Positions 8,579 to 18,029 of a stretch of DNA of 64,000 nt are shown piece after piece. Below the pieces are notes generated by a model that was not told the origin of the DNA, made no database searches, and saw nothing but the letters and a program-made list of their open reading frames with translations. Position numbers and translations under genes: made by a program. The stretch is taken from NCBI RefSeq assembly GCF_018449695.1, contig NZ_JAAVUY010000027.1, positions 1 to 64,000 of the forward strand, in the 5' to 3' direction. This DNA comes from Bradyrhizobium sp. dw_411 (lineage in GTDB: Bacteria > Pseudomonadota > Alphaproteobacteria > Rhizobiales > Xanthobacteraceae). Each line of letters begins with the position of its first letter. Position 1 is the stretch's first letter.

Positions 8579-8779
8579 CTAGCGCGACTTCGGCTTGCGG
8601 GCAGCAACACCCTTTTCGTCGCTCAACGTGCGCTTGACGCGGGTCTCGACGAAACGATCCAGGATTTGAACGATGACGCCGCGCTGTTTCTTGGCGACCG
8701 ACGGCCCGACGTTCTTCGCCACGGACGAAACGGGCCCGCTGGACGGAGGCGTTATTTTCTCAAACGTAAAGGCGGGCAT
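8579..8779 (-). CDS. Small conserved-type hypothetical protein
   Basis: 66 residues, basic, starting MPAFTFEKITPPSSGP and ending in a lysine/arginine-rich tail (KGVAARKPKSR). The core 'QRGVIVQILDRFVETRVKR' could form one amphipathic helix. A GAGGGGAT ribosome binding site precedes the ATG, and the frame is free of stops in an otherwise spacer-like stretch, which supports it as a real gene. No domain is recognised. It resembles, from memory, a short protein seen near other genes in Bradyrhizobium. Confidence 0.6.
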   Translation of the reverse strand: MPAFTFEKITPPSSGPVSSVAKNVGPSVAKKQRGVIVQILDRFVETRVKRTLSDEKGVAARKPKSR

Positions 8780-8968
8780 GGTGTATCCCCTCGTCGTTGA
8801 GTTGAAACACTCCTGGTATTTCCCCGGACCGTGTTAGACGAACGGTTTGTGACACCAACCGCTTTATCCCCGTCTAATGCAGGTAGAATAATTCAAGCAT
8901 ATGTTATGCCAAATCAAAAGCAATTTGCGTTGCATTGCAGGTTTCTCCACCTGCTCCTAAAGTAGCGG

Positions 8969-10804
8969 ATGATGTTCGAAGCCCATTTCCAGACGTTCGA
9001 CGAACCCGAAAGCGGCGTAGCGCTGACCGCACGGCTATCCGCGTTTCGCGAGGAACTGACCCGGCGGAAATTGACCGGATTCGTCGTTCCCCGCGCCGAT
9101 GCGCAGCAAAACGAATATGTTGCGCCCTCCGAAGAACGGCTGGCGTGGCTCACCGGCTTCACCGGATCTGCCGGGCTTGCGATCGTGCTCTCCCGGGAGG
9201 CCGCGATATTCGTCGATGGCCGCTATACGCTGCAGGCGGCGAAACAAGTCGATACCAAGGCGTGGAACGTTGAATCCCTGATCGATCCGCCGCCCGAGAG
9301 CTGGCTGACCAAGCACCTGGCCGCCGGTGACCGCCTCGGATTCGATCCCTGGCTGCACACTTTTGCGGCAGCCGAGCGGCTGGCCGCGGCCTGCGCCAAG
9401 GCCGGCGCGGAACTGGTCGCCGTCGACAGCAATCCGCTGGATTCCGTATGGACGGAACGCCCTGCCCCGCCGCTAGGCGCGGTGAGCGTTCACGGCCCGC
9501 AATTCTCGGGCGAATCTGAGGCCGCCAAACTGGGACGGATTCACCAGGAGATCGCGCGGCTGGGTGTCGAGGCGCTGGTGCTGTCGGATTCGCATGCGGT
9601 GGCCTGGACCTTCAACATCCGCGGCGCCGACGTGTCGCATACGCCGCTGCCGCTGTCCTACGCGCTGGTGCCCAGGGACGGCCGCCCCGTCATCTTCATC
9701 GATCACCGCAAGCTCTCCAACAGCGCCCGCAACCATCTCGAACAGGCCGCCGATGTCGCCGAACCCGATACGCTGACGGCAAGGCTCACCGAATTGTCGA
9801 AAAGCGGCGCGTCGATCGCGCTCGACAGCGCGACTGCCGCCGACGCGTTGAGCCGCCTGATAACGGCAGCCGGCGGCAAGCCGGTGCGCGGCAATGATCC
9901 CGTCAGTCTCCTCAAAGCCGTCAAGAACGCGACCGAGATCGAGGGCACCAAAACGGCGCATCGGCGCGACGCAGTGGCGCTGGCGCGTTTTCTCGCCTGG
10001 ATCGACCGCGAGGCGCCCTCCGGTGCGCTGACCGAGATCGACACCGTCGAGGCGCTGGAAAGCTTCCGCCGCGACACCGGCGCCCTGAAGGATGTCTCGT
10101 TTCCGACGATTGCCGGCACCGGGCCGAACGGCGCCATCGTGCACTATCGCGTCACCCGCAAGACCAACCGGCGGATTGCGCTAGGCGATCTGCTGCTGAT
10201 CGATTCCGGCGCGCAATATGAAGACGGCACCACCGACGTCACCCGCACCATCGCGATCGGCGCGCCGACCCATGAAATGCGCGACCGCTTCACCCGCGTG
10301 CTGCGCGGCCATATCGCGATTGCCCGCGCGCTATTCCCGGACGGCACCACCGGCGCGCAGATCGACACGCTGGCGCGGCAATATCTGTGGCAGGCCGGCA
10401 TCGATTTCGAACACGGCACCGGCCATGGCGTCGGCAGTTATCTGTCGGTGCATGAAGGCCCGGCGCGAATTTCCAAGCTCGGCACCGCGCCGCTGCGCCG
10501 GGGCATGATCCTTTCCAATGAACCAGGCTACTACAAGACCGACGGTTTTGGGATTCGGATCGAAAACCTCGAACTGGTCGTTGCCGCCGCCGATATCGCC
10601 GGCGCCGAAAAGCCGGTGAATACGTTCGAGACGCTGACCCTGGCGCCGATCGATCGCCGGCTGGTCGATCTCAATATGCTCAGCGGCGATGAGCTGAGCT
10701 GGTTCAACGATTACCACGCGAAAGTGCGCCACGCGGTTCGCTCGCATGTGGATGAGGCGACGAAGCTGTGGCTGGATGACGCGACGGCGCCGCTGTCGGC
10801 GTAG
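8969..10804 (+). CDS. pepP: Xaa-Pro aminopeptidase P (M24 family)
   Basis: 611 residues: two creatinase-like N-terminal domains (about 20-310) and a C-terminal pita-bread metallopeptidase domain. The dinuclear metal ligands are visible: two Asp in 'LLIDSGAQYEDGTTDVTRT', His in 'HGTGHGVGSYLSVHEGP', and two Glu in 'LSNEPGYYK..GFGIRIEN'. It removes an N-terminal residue next to proline in peptides. The length and three-domain layout match the large eukaryotic-type APP rather than the short E. coli PepP. It starts at one of two adjacent ATGs (8969 or 8972). It appears monocistronic and cytoplasmic. Confidence 0.92.
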   Translation: MMFEAHFQTFDEPESGVALTARLSAFREELTRRKLTGFVVPRADAQQNEYVAPSEERLAWLTGFTGSAGLAIVLSREAAIFVDGRYTLQAAKQVDTKAWNVESLIDPPPESWLTKHLAAGDRLGFDPWLHTFAAAERLAAACAKAGAELVAVDSNPLDSVWTERPAPPLGAVSVHGPQFSGESEAAKLGRIHQEIARLGVEALVLSDSHAVAWTFNIRGADVSHTPLPLSYALVPRDGRPVIFIDHRKLSNSARNHLEQAADVAEPDTLTARLTELSKSGASIALDSATAADALSRLITAAGGKPVRGNDPVSLLKAVKNATEIEGTKTAHRRDAVALARFLAWIDREAPSGALTEIDTVEALESFRRDTGALKDVSFPTIAGTGPNGAIVHYRVTRKTNRRIALGDLLLIDSGAQYEDGTTDVTRTIAIGAPTHEMRDRFTRVLRGHIAIARALFPDGTTGAQIDTLARQYLWQAGIDFEHGTGHGVGSYLSVHEGPARISKLGTAPLRRGMILSNEPGYYKTDGFGIRIENLELVVAAADIAGAEKPVNTFETLTLAPIDRRLVDLNMLSGDELSWFNDYHAKVRHAVRSHVDEATKLWLDDATAPLSA

Positions 10805-10845
10805 TTCTACGCAGTTCTAGCGCCGGTCGCCATATCGCATTAGGT

Positions 10846-10946
10846 CGTCATACCCGCGCAGGCGGGTATCCAGTACGCCGCAGCTTCTCGGCTTAATCAC
10901 AACCGCCTCTGGAATACTGGATCACCTGCTTTCGCGGGTGATGACG
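10846..10946. repeat. Family D inverted repeat (GTCATACCCGCGCAGGCGGGTATCCAGTA)
   Basis: Left arm CGTCATACCCGCG..GGGTATCCAGTA and right arm TACTGGATCACC..CGCGGGTGATGACG form a long imperfect inverted repeat between pepP and the MFS gene. This wording is widespread in alphaproteobacterial spacers (known generally); only one copy is in this window. The remainder of 10805-11085 shows nothing else. Confidence 0.7.
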
Positions 10947-11085
10947 GCGGTATGTGTGGCTACGGCAGCGCTTTACCGGCCTTTTCACCGCCTCCCGAAA
11001 AACGAATAGCCGCATTCCGAAACGGCCATGTTGCAGGCGCGAGATAACGCTAGAGTCCTGATTCACAGGATTGGGTCAGGCCTTC

Positions 11086-12369
11086 ATGCACGGAGTAGCA
11101 GGCAAGCCGCCGGGGGCGGCGAACGGCATCGCGAGTAACGCGCCACCGCGGATCATGCTGCTGTTGCTGGTCGCGATGACCGGCGTGGCGCCGATTTCGC
11201 TCTATATGCTGGTACCGGCGCTGCCGCTGCTGGCCACCACCTTCGGCCGCGATATCTCGATCGCGCAGATGACGGTGTCGCTCTATATGGTCGGTATCGC
11301 CTGCTCGCAGATCATCATGGGGCCACTCTCCGACAAATTCGGACGCCGTCCGGTGCTGCTGGCCGGCCTTTGCCTGATGGTGGTGGCGAGTGCCGCCTGC
11401 ATTTTCGCCGAAACGCTGCCGCAACTAATCGCGGCGCGGTTTCTGCAGGCGCTCGGCGGCGCCACCGGCATGGTGGTAAGCCGCGCCATCATCCGCGATC
11501 TCTATAGCCGCGAACGCATCAGCTCCATGATCAGCCTTGTGATCGCGGTGATGATGATCGCGCAAATGCTGAGCCCGCTGACCGGCGGCCTATTGGAAAT
11601 CGCCTTCGGCTGGCGCTCGATCTTCTATGTCATCACCGCCGCCTCGATCGCGATCGGCGCAGGCATCGCCATCGCGCTGCCGGAGACGCGCCGCGATCGC
11701 CTCGAGGCCGGCGGGTTTCGCGGCGATGTCGGCAATCTGTTCAAGAGCCGCGCTTTCCTCGGTTATATGCTGTGCCAGGTGCTGGCCTCGCAGATCATCT
11801 TCGCCTTCGCCGGCGGCGGTCCCTATATTGTCGTGACGCAGATGGGCCGCTCCAGCGCCGAATATGGCGCATGGTTCGCGACGACCGGTTTTGCCTATCT
11901 GATCGGCAATCTGTTTTGCGTGCGCTTCGCGCCGCGGCACTCGCTGGAACGGCTGATCTGGTTCGGCCTCGCGCTGCAACTGCTGGGCAGCTTTTTGAAT
12001 CTCGTCTGGGGCATCGCCGGGCTCAATCAATCGCCGTCCTGGCTGTTCGGCACCCAGATGCTGGTGATGTTCGCCAACGCCTTCGTGATGTCGAACTCAG
12101 CCGCCGGCGCGATCAGCGTACGCCCGGAAGCCGCCGGCACCGCCTCGGGCGCGATGGGATTTCTGCAGATGGGGCTGGGCTCGTTTATCTCGCAGTTCGG
12201 AGCTTATCTAGGCGGGCATTTTACAACGCCGGTGCCGCTCAACATCGCCGTCCTTGTCTTGTCGCTGGCCTGCGCCTCGACAATGGTGTTCCTGGTGCCG
12301 AGGCGGACGGTGGTGGTGAGCGAGGAGTTGATCGAGCAGGCGGAAGAGGAAGAATCGGGGTTGTTGTAG
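11086..12369 (+). CDS. Bcr/CflA-type multidrug efflux MFS transporter
   Basis: 427 residues with twelve hydrophobic helices. The loop after helix 2 reads 'GPLSDKFGRRPVLLAG', the MFS motif A, and the segment 'RFLQALGGATGMVVSRAIIRDLY' is characteristic of the DHA1 Bcr/CflA subfamily (bicyclomycin, chloramphenicol export by proton antiport). The ATG at 11086 is preferred over an in-frame TTG at 11071. No regulator gene is adjacent. Substrate is not predictable. Confidence 0.88.
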   Translation: MHGVAGKPPGAANGIASNAPPRIMLLLLVAMTGVAPISLYMLVPALPLLATTFGRDISIAQMTVSLYMVGIACSQIIMGPLSDKFGRRPVLLAGLCLMVVASAACIFAETLPQLIAARFLQALGGATGMVVSRAIIRDLYSRERISSMISLVIAVMMIAQMLSPLTGGLLEIAFGWRSIFYVITAASIAIGAGIAIALPETRRDRLEAGGFRGDVGNLFKSRAFLGYMLCQVLASQIIFAFAGGGPYIVVTQMGRSSAEYGAWFATTGFAYLIGNLFCVRFAPRHSLERLIWFGLALQLLGSFLNLVWGIAGLNQSPSWLFGTQMLVMFANAFVMSNSAAGAISVRPEAAGTASGAMGFLQMGLGSFISQFGAYLGGHFTTPVPLNIAVLVLSLACASTMVFLVPRRTVVVSEELIEQAEEEESGLL

Positions 12370-12395
12370 AGGGTTACCCGATCAGCCTGGAAGAT

Positions 12396-12477
12396 CGTCA
12401 TTGCGAGCGAAGCGAAGCAATCCATCGGGCAGCAAGAAAGAGTGGATTGCTTCGTCGCTACGCTCCTCGCAATGACG
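12396..12477. repeat. Family B inverted repeat (CGTCATTGCGAGCGAAGCGAAGCAATCCA), copy 1
   Basis: Left arm CGTCATTGCGAGCGAAGCG and right arm GCTACGCTCCTCGCAATGACG, with inner AAGCAATCCA/TGGATTGCTT, between the convergent MFS and ligA genes. Copies also at 28834-28909 and 41855-41980. Confidence 0.85.
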
Positions 12478-12489
12478 GCGGGTCCAATC

Positions 12490-14637
12490 TCACTCCCCGA
12501 CCAGCTTCAACCACTCGTCCTCCGTCAGCACGGTCACGCCATGCTTCTTGGCCTCGGCGAGTTTCGAACCCGCCCCCGGCCCCGCCACCACATAATCCGT
12601 CTTCTTCGACACCGAGCCCGCGGCCTTCGCACCCAGACGTTCCGCCGTCGCCTTGGCTTCGTCGCGCGTCATCTTCTCCAGCGATCCGGTGAACACCACC
12701 GTCTTGCCGGCGACCGCCGAATTGCTCTTCGGCTTTTCGGTGTCGAGGATGGTGACCTCTTTGGTCAGCCGCTCGACGATCCCGCGATTATGGCTCTCGC
12801 CGAAATAGGCCTTGATGCTGGCGATCACGGTGTCGCCGATCTGGTCGAGCGCATCCATCTCGGCGATGGCTTCCTCGTCGTCTTTCGTGACCTTCAGGCA
12901 GGCATCGTGAAACGCCGTCCACGACCCGTAGCCGCGCGCCAGCGCCAGCGCGGTGGTCTCGCCGACATGACGCATGCCGAGCGCGAAGATAAAACGCTCA
13001 AGCGAGATATTGCGCCGTGCCTCGATGGAGGCGAACAGATTGCGCACCGATGTCTCGCCGTAGCCTTCGATCTCCTCAAGCTTGAATTTGGCGTTGCGCT
13101 TCGGCAGCGTGAAGATATCGGCGGGCTCTGTTACCCATCCCTGCTCGAAAAAGAATTCGATCTGCTTTTCGCCGAGCCCGTCGATATCGAAAGCGCGGCG
13201 CGAGGCGAACAGTTTTAAGTGCTCGATCTTCTGATAGGGGCAGGCGAACTCGCCGGTGCAGCGCGCGCGCGAACCCTCCTCGCCGGTCGCAGTTTCGCCG
13301 CGCACCACATCGGTATGCAGCGGGCACGGGCATTTCTTCGGGAAATGATATTCCTTGGCAGTCTTCGGCCGCTTGTCGATCACGACGTCGACGATCTGGG
13401 GAATCACATCGCCGGCGCGCTGCACCACGACGGTGTCGCCAATGCGGATATCGCGACCCTCGCGCAATTGCTCGCCGTCGCCGCCGATACCCCGGATATA
13501 GTCTTCGTTATGCAGCGTAACATTTTGCACGATGACGCCGCCGACGCCGACCGGTTCAAGCTTGCCAACCGGCGTGAACGAACCGGTGCGCCCGACCTGG
13601 ATCTCGATATCCCGCAGCACGGTGATGGCACGCTCGGCCGGGAATTTATGCGCGATCGCCCAGCGCGGCGTGCGCGACACAAAGCCAAGACGCTCCTGCC
13701 AGTCGAGCCGGTCGACCTTGTAGACCACGCCGTCGATATCGTAATCGAGCCCGGCGCGTTGCTCCTCGATCTTGCGATGGAACGCGATCAACTGCTCGAC
13801 CGAATGACATTGTTTGGTCAGCGGATTGGTCTTGAAACCGCAGCGCTCGAACCAGGAGATCATGCCGGATTGCAGATCGGCCGGCATATCGCTCATCTCG
13901 CCCCAGGCATAGGCAAAGAAGCCGAGGGGACGCGAGGCGGTAATGCCGGGATCCTTCTGACGTAGCGAACCGGCGGCTGAATTGCGCGGATTGGCGAAAA
14001 TCGTCTCGCCGGCGGCCTTCTGCCGCTCATTGAGCGCGAGAAACGCCTGCTTGGTCATGTAGACCTCCCCGCGCACCTCGCAGACGTCAGGAATATTGCG
14101 GCCCTTCAGTTTCTTCGGCACATCCTCGAGCGTACGGATGTTGGCCGTGACGTCCTCGCCCTCCGTACCATCGCCACGCGTCGCGGCGGTAACGAGTTCG
14201 CCGCCCTCATAGCGCAGCGACATCGACAGACCATCGATCTTCGGCTCGGCGCTGAAATCGATCTCGTCTTCGTCGCCAAGTTTCAGGAAGCGCCGGATGC
14301 GGCCGACGAAATCGACGACATCCTCTTCGGCAAAGGCGTTGTCGAGCGACAGCATCGGGACCGCGTGGCGGACCTTCTTGAATCGTCCAGACGGCGCGAC
14401 GCCGACTTTCTGCGACGGCGAATCGCCGGTGACGAATTCCGGAAACCGCGCCTCGATCGCGTTGAATCGCTTGCGCAGCTCGTCATACGCGGCGTCAGAA
14501 ATCTTCGGCGCATCGTCCTGATAATAACGCTTGTCGTGCCCCTCGATCTCCAGCGTCAGCCGCATCAGCTCAACCTTCGCCTGCGCCTTGGTGAGGGCAT
14601 CGACGGCGGGGGGAGATTTTTTTGGTTTTGCTGTCAT
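12490..14637 (-). CDS. ligA: NAD-dependent DNA ligase
   Basis: 715 residues with all LigA parts: adenylation domain with nucleophile Lys-133 in EPKIDG, OB fold, a four-cysteine zinc finger (CPCPLH ... ARCTGEFACPYQ), helix-hairpin-helix repeats and a C-terminal BRCT domain (VVFTGSLEKMTRDEAK ... LTEDEWLKLVGE). It seals nicks in DNA replication and repair with NAD+. It is the last gene of the lpxC-bamD-recN-ligA tail that follows ftsZ, separated from recN by a GIY-YIG gene bracketed by repeats. Confidence 0.97.
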   Translation of the reverse strand: MTAKPKKSPPAVDALTKAQAKVELMRLTLEIEGHDKRYYQDDAPKISDAAYDELRKRFNAIEARFPEFVTGDSPSQKVGVAPSGRFKKVRHAVPMLSLDNAFAEEDVVDFVGRIRRFLKLGDEDEIDFSAEPKIDGLSMSLRYEGGELVTAATRGDGTEGEDVTANIRTLEDVPKKLKGRNIPDVCEVRGEVYMTKQAFLALNERQKAAGETIFANPRNSAAGSLRQKDPGITASRPLGFFAYAWGEMSDMPADLQSGMISWFERCGFKTNPLTKQCHSVEQLIAFHRKIEEQRAGLDYDIDGVVYKVDRLDWQERLGFVSRTPRWAIAHKFPAERAITVLRDIEIQVGRTGSFTPVGKLEPVGVGGVIVQNVTLHNEDYIRGIGGDGEQLREGRDIRIGDTVVVQRAGDVIPQIVDVVIDKRPKTAKEYHFPKKCPCPLHTDVVRGETATGEEGSRARCTGEFACPYQKIEHLKLFASRRAFDIDGLGEKQIEFFFEQGWVTEPADIFTLPKRNAKFKLEEIEGYGETSVRNLFASIEARRNISLERFIFALGMRHVGETTALALARGYGSWTAFHDACLKVTKDDEEAIAEMDALDQIGDTVIASIKAYFGESHNRGIVERLTKEVTILDTEKPKSNSAVAGKTVVFTGSLEKMTRDEAKATAERLGAKAAGSVSKKTDYVVAGPGAGSKLAEAKKHGVTVLTEDEWLKLVGE

Positions 14638-14653
14638 GAGATAAATTGTAACC

Positions 14654-14733
14654 CGTCATTCCGGGATGGTCCGAAGGACCAGACCCGGAATCTCGAGATT
14701 CCGGGTTCGTGCTTTGCACGCCCCGGAATGACG
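14654..14733. repeat. Palindromic repeat, family A (copy 3), left flank of the GIY-YIG gene
   Basis: CGTCATTCCGGGATGGTCCG... to ...CCCCGGAATGACG with intact central GGAATCTCGAGATTCC. The first half is almost identical, in the same orientation, to copy 4 at 15050, differing by one inserted A. The start codon of the GIY-YIG gene lies 12-21 bases beyond its right end. Confidence 0.88.
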
Positions 14734-14754
14734 ACGTTGAGAGTGATGAAAGTC

Positions 14755-15039
14755 ATGGCCTACTACGTCTACATACTCGCAAGCAGAAAAGATGGAGCAA
14801 CCTACATCGGGGTAACAAACGATATCGTGCGCCGGATTTTCGAACACCGAACAAAAGCCGTCCGCAGCTTCACATCCAAATATAATATCACACGACTTGT
14901 TTGGTTCGAAATCTACGATGATCCAATTTCCGCGATTTCCCGCGAGAAAGAAATAAAGAAGTGGAAGCGGGCCTGGAAGACCAAGCTAATTGAAGAGAAA
15001 AATCCACAGTGGGAGGATTTGTATGAATCCATTTGCTGA
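14755..15039 (+). CDS. GIY-YIG nuclease family protein
   Basis: 94 residues (97 if the in-frame ATG at 14746 is used). The N-terminus 'YYVYILASRKDGATYIGVTND' carries the GIY-YIG pair as YVY and YIG, followed by 'IVRRIFEHR' with the catalytic-type Arg and a later Glu in 'AISREKEIKKWKR'. This is the single-domain UvrC-N/YhbQ-type family, with many paralogues in rhizobial genomes; no biological role is firmly known. Its base composition is visibly AT-richer than ligA and recN on either side, it runs against both, and it is bracketed within about 20 bp by two direct copies of the family A palindromic repeat, suggesting a small mobile unit (14654-15154). Confidence 0.88.
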   Translation: MAYYVYILASRKDGATYIGVTNDIVRRIFEHRTKAVRSFTSKYNITRLVWFEIYDDPISAISREKEIKKWKRAWKTKLIEEKNPQWEDLYESIC

Positions 15040-15049
15040 TTGATGGATT

Positions 15050-15154
15050 CGTCATTCCGGGATGGTCCGAAAGGACCAGACCCGGAATCTCGAGATTCCC
15101 CGATGCGCAATTGCGCATCTGAGGTTCGATGCTGCGCATCGTCCCGGAATGACG
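15050..15154. repeat. Palindromic repeat, family A (copy 4), right flank of the GIY-YIG gene
   Basis: Same orientation as copy 3. It starts 10 bases after the GIY-YIG stop and ends 7 bases before the recN stop. The central GGAATCTCGAGATTCC is followed by the side hairpin GATGCGCAATTGCGCATC that is also present in copy 2. Confidence 0.88.
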
Positions 15155-15161
15155 GAGGATA

Positions 15162-16835
15162 TTACGCCGTCGCCGCCTTCAGCAGTCGTTCCGCCGCCGC
15201 CCTGGCCTCCGCGGTGATCTCGGCGCCGGCCAGCATGCGGGCGATTTCTTCGCGGCGGTGATCGGCGGCGAGTGCGTTGACGCGGGTGGCGACGCGCTTG
15301 CCCTTGTCGAGCGCGTCCTTTGAAATCAGCAAATGCTGGCTGGCGCGGGCGGCGACCTGCGGCGCGTGGGTCACGGCCATCACCTGCACCTTGCCCGCGA
15401 GCCGCGCCAGCCGCGCGCCGATCGCATCGGCCACCGCACCGCCAACCCCGGTGTCGATTTCGTCGAACACCAGCGTGGGCGCCGATCCCTTGTCGGACAG
15501 CACCACCTTGAGCGCCAGCAGGAACCGCGATAGCTCACCGCCGGAGGCCACTTTCATCATCGGACCGGCCCTGGTGCCGGGATTGGTCTGGACCCAGAAT
15601 TCGACGCGATCGAAGCCCTGCGGCCCCGGCGATTTCAAATCAGTCTCGACCTGCGTCATGAATTTGGCGCGCTCCAGTTTCAGCGGCGCGAGTTCGGCGT
15701 TGACGGCCTTGTTGAGTTTTTCGGCGGATTTGGTCCGCGCCGCGGAAAGTTTGGTCGCAGCCGCGCTGTAACGCTTGTCGGCCTCGGCCGCGATCTTCTC
15801 CAGCCTGGTCAGTTGATCCGCTCCGGCATCGATCAGCGCGACATCCGAAGCGTATTTCGCGGCTAGCGCCGCGAGGCCATCGACCGGCGTCGAATATTTG
15901 CGCGCGGCGGCGCGCAGCGCAAACAGCCGCTCCTCGATGCGCTCAAGCTCGGACGGATCGAAATCCGCCGCGATCAACGCCGCGCTGAGGTGCTGGTCGG
16001 CTTCCTCCAGCGCGTTGATCGCGGCGTCGATCGCCTTCACCGCGGGCTCGACCAGGGTCGGCGAATTTCCCGCCCGCCGTTCCAGCCGGCGCACCGCCGC
16101 GGACAATGCGGCGACCGGCGAGTGATGGCCGCTGACGGCGTCCTGCGCCTCGCGCAAATCGGTCGCGATCTTCTCGCCCTGCATCATGGAGGTGCGGCGG
16201 CCGGCCAACGTGGTTTCCTCGCCGTCCTTCGGCGCCAGCTTCTTCAGCTCATCGGCGGCATGGCGCAGATAATCCGCTTCGCGGGCCGCGCGCTCCATGC
16301 CGGCGCGATGTTCATCGAGCACCGTATTGGCCGCGCGCCTTGCGTCCCACAACAGTTCAAGTGCCGCGACGTCCTTTTCCAGGCCGGCAAACGCGTCGAG
16401 CAATTGCCTATGGGTCGAGGCATCGACCAGCGCGCGTTCGTCATGCTGGCCATGAATTTCAACCAAAGCCGCGCCGACCGCCTTGAGGGTCTGCACGCTG
16501 ATCGCCTGATCGTTGATGAAGGCGCGGGTGCGGCCATCGGCAAGCTGCACGCGGCGGAGAATCATTTCACCGGTATCGTCGAGGCCGTTGTCTCCAAGAA
16601 TCGCCGAGGCCGGATGGCCCTTGGGGATATCGAACACCGCGGTGACCTGGCCCTGCTCCGCGCCATGCCGCACCAGGCTCGCGTCGCCGCGGCCGCCGAG
16701 CGCCAGCGCGAATGCATCGAGAAGGATGGATTTGCCCGCCCCGGTCTCACCGGTCAAAACCGCAAGGCCACGGGAAAACTCGATATCAAGCCGTTCGATC
16801 AGGACGATGTCACGGATCGAAAGACGCGCCAGCAT
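15162..16835 (-). CDS. recN: DNA repair protein RecN
   Basis: 557 residues, an SMC-like ATPase for double-strand-break repair. Walker A is GETGAGKS at 29-36, a long helical coiled-coil middle region follows, and the C-terminal half has the signature 'VASGGELSRFLLALKVVL' and Walker B 'TLVFDEIDTGVGG'. The start is only 6 bp after the bamD stop, so the two are co-transcribed. No SOS box was looked for in detail. Confidence 0.96.
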   Translation of the reverse strand: MLARLSIRDIVLIERLDIEFSRGLAVLTGETGAGKSILLDAFALALGGRGDASLVRHGAEQGQVTAVFDIPKGHPASAILGDNGLDDTGEMILRRVQLADGRTRAFINDQAISVQTLKAVGAALVEIHGQHDERALVDASTHRQLLDAFAGLEKDVAALELLWDARRAANTVLDEHRAGMERAAREADYLRHAADELKKLAPKDGEETTLAGRRTSMMQGEKIATDLREAQDAVSGHHSPVAALSAAVRRLERRAGNSPTLVEPAVKAIDAAINALEEADQHLSAALIAADFDPSELERIEERLFALRAAARKYSTPVDGLAALAAKYASDVALIDAGADQLTRLEKIAAEADKRYSAAATKLSAARTKSAEKLNKAVNAELAPLKLERAKFMTQVETDLKSPGPQGFDRVEFWVQTNPGTRAGPMMKVASGGELSRFLLALKVVLSDKGSAPTLVFDEIDTGVGGAVADAIGARLARLAGKVQVMAVTHAPQVAARASQHLLISKDALDKGKRVATRVNALAADHRREEIARMLAGAEITAEARAAAERLLKAATA

Positions 16836-16841
16836 GTGAAA

Positions 16842-17753
16842 TCAATTCCTAGCAAGACCCAGTTTCTTGAAGGCCTGCGAAATATAGGACCCTCTGTCCT
16901 CGGTCGGTTCGAGGCCACCGGACTTTACTAGATTATACGCGTCCTTGTACCAGGGACTGTCAGGAAAATTGTGCCCAAGCACGGCCGCAGCGGTTTGGGC
17001 CTCGCTGACGATACCGATCGCCATATAGGCCTCGGTCAGCCGGGCCAGCGCTTCCTCGACATGCCGGGTGGTCTGATACTGCGTCACCACGGTCTTGAAG
17101 CGGTTGATGGCGCCGATGTAGTTGCGCTTTTGCATGTTGTAGCGGCCGACATTCATTTCGCGGCCGGCGAGCTGGTCGCGCGCGGCTTCGAGCTTGGCCT
17201 TGGCGCTGACGGCATATTCCGAGGTCGGGTATTTGCGGACCACTTCTTCCAGCGCGGCAATGGCCTTTTCGGTCCGGCCCTGATCGCGCGTGATGTCGGG
17301 GATCTGGTCGTAATGCGAGGCCGCGATCAGGAATTGCGCATAGGCAGCGTCGGGGCTGCCCGGATGCAGGGTGACGTAGCGCGTCGCAGCACCAATGCAA
17401 CTGTCGTAATCGTTGGCGGTGTAGAAGGCATAGGCCGACATCAGCAGCGATTTGCGCGCCAGGTCGGAATAAGGATGCTGGCGATCGACTTCCTCGAACT
17501 TCTTCGAGGCCTGCTTCGGGTCGTGCCTGTCATTCATCAGGAACAGGCCCTCATTATAGAGCTTGTCCGCAGGCTCCTCGACGAAGGTCTCGTCCTTGTT
17601 GAAAACCTTGTCGTAGGTCTCGGTCATGGAGCTGCAGCCGCTCAGCGGAATCCCGACAACGGCAAGGCCCGCGGCCAGGCGCAGCGGCAGCGCAAACCGG
17701 CGCAGACCAGACGAGATCGTGTGAAATCCAAGCGTCATGCGCTGTACCGACAT
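16842..17753 (-). CDS. bamD: Outer membrane assembly lipoprotein BamD
   Basis: 303 residues from the ATG at 17753: a basic start, a hydrophobic stretch and the lipobox LSGC, so the mature protein is lipid-anchored on the periplasmic face of the outer membrane. Several TPR-like helical pairs follow (e.g. 'ADKLYNEGLFLMN', 'PYSDLARKSLLMSAYAFY', 'EALARLTEAYMAIG'), the usual BamD make-up. It works with BamA in inserting outer membrane beta-barrels. The frame is open for 35 codons upstream, but the lipobox distance favours the chosen start. The 276 bp to lpxC hold nothing recognisable. Confidence 0.93.
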   Translation of the reverse strand: MSVQRMTLGFHTISSGLRRFALPLRLAAGLAVVGIPLSGCSSMTETYDKVFNKDETFVEEPADKLYNEGLFLMNDRHDPKQASKKFEEVDRQHPYSDLARKSLLMSAYAFYTANDYDSCIGAATRYVTLHPGSPDAAYAQFLIAASHYDQIPDITRDQGRTEKAIAALEEVVRKYPTSEYAVSAKAKLEAARDQLAGREMNVGRYNMQKRNYIGAINRFKTVVTQYQTTRHVEEALARLTEAYMAIGIVSEAQTAAAVLGHNFPDSPWYKDAYNLVKSGGLEPTEDRGSYISQAFKKLGLARN

Positions 17754-18029
17754 AAAATCAAGACCTGACGCCTGTGCTGTGATGCGGTGCCCGCCGCGCG
17801 CCCTGAACATGGTCATAGACGCGGTAAATGACTCGCGGCGCCATACATGCAACCGCACGCCTTTTTAACCGAAAAAAGTCCCATAACCAACCGAATACGC
17901 AGGCATTTCGCCCGGATTAAGGCAGCTGCGAGCGATCGCGGCCAATCTTGGTTACCGCGCCTGATCAGCCAAAATGTCAGGTAAGCAAAGCGTCAGGAAA
18001 GCAAAGTCAGGACATTTCGCAAGCGAAAG

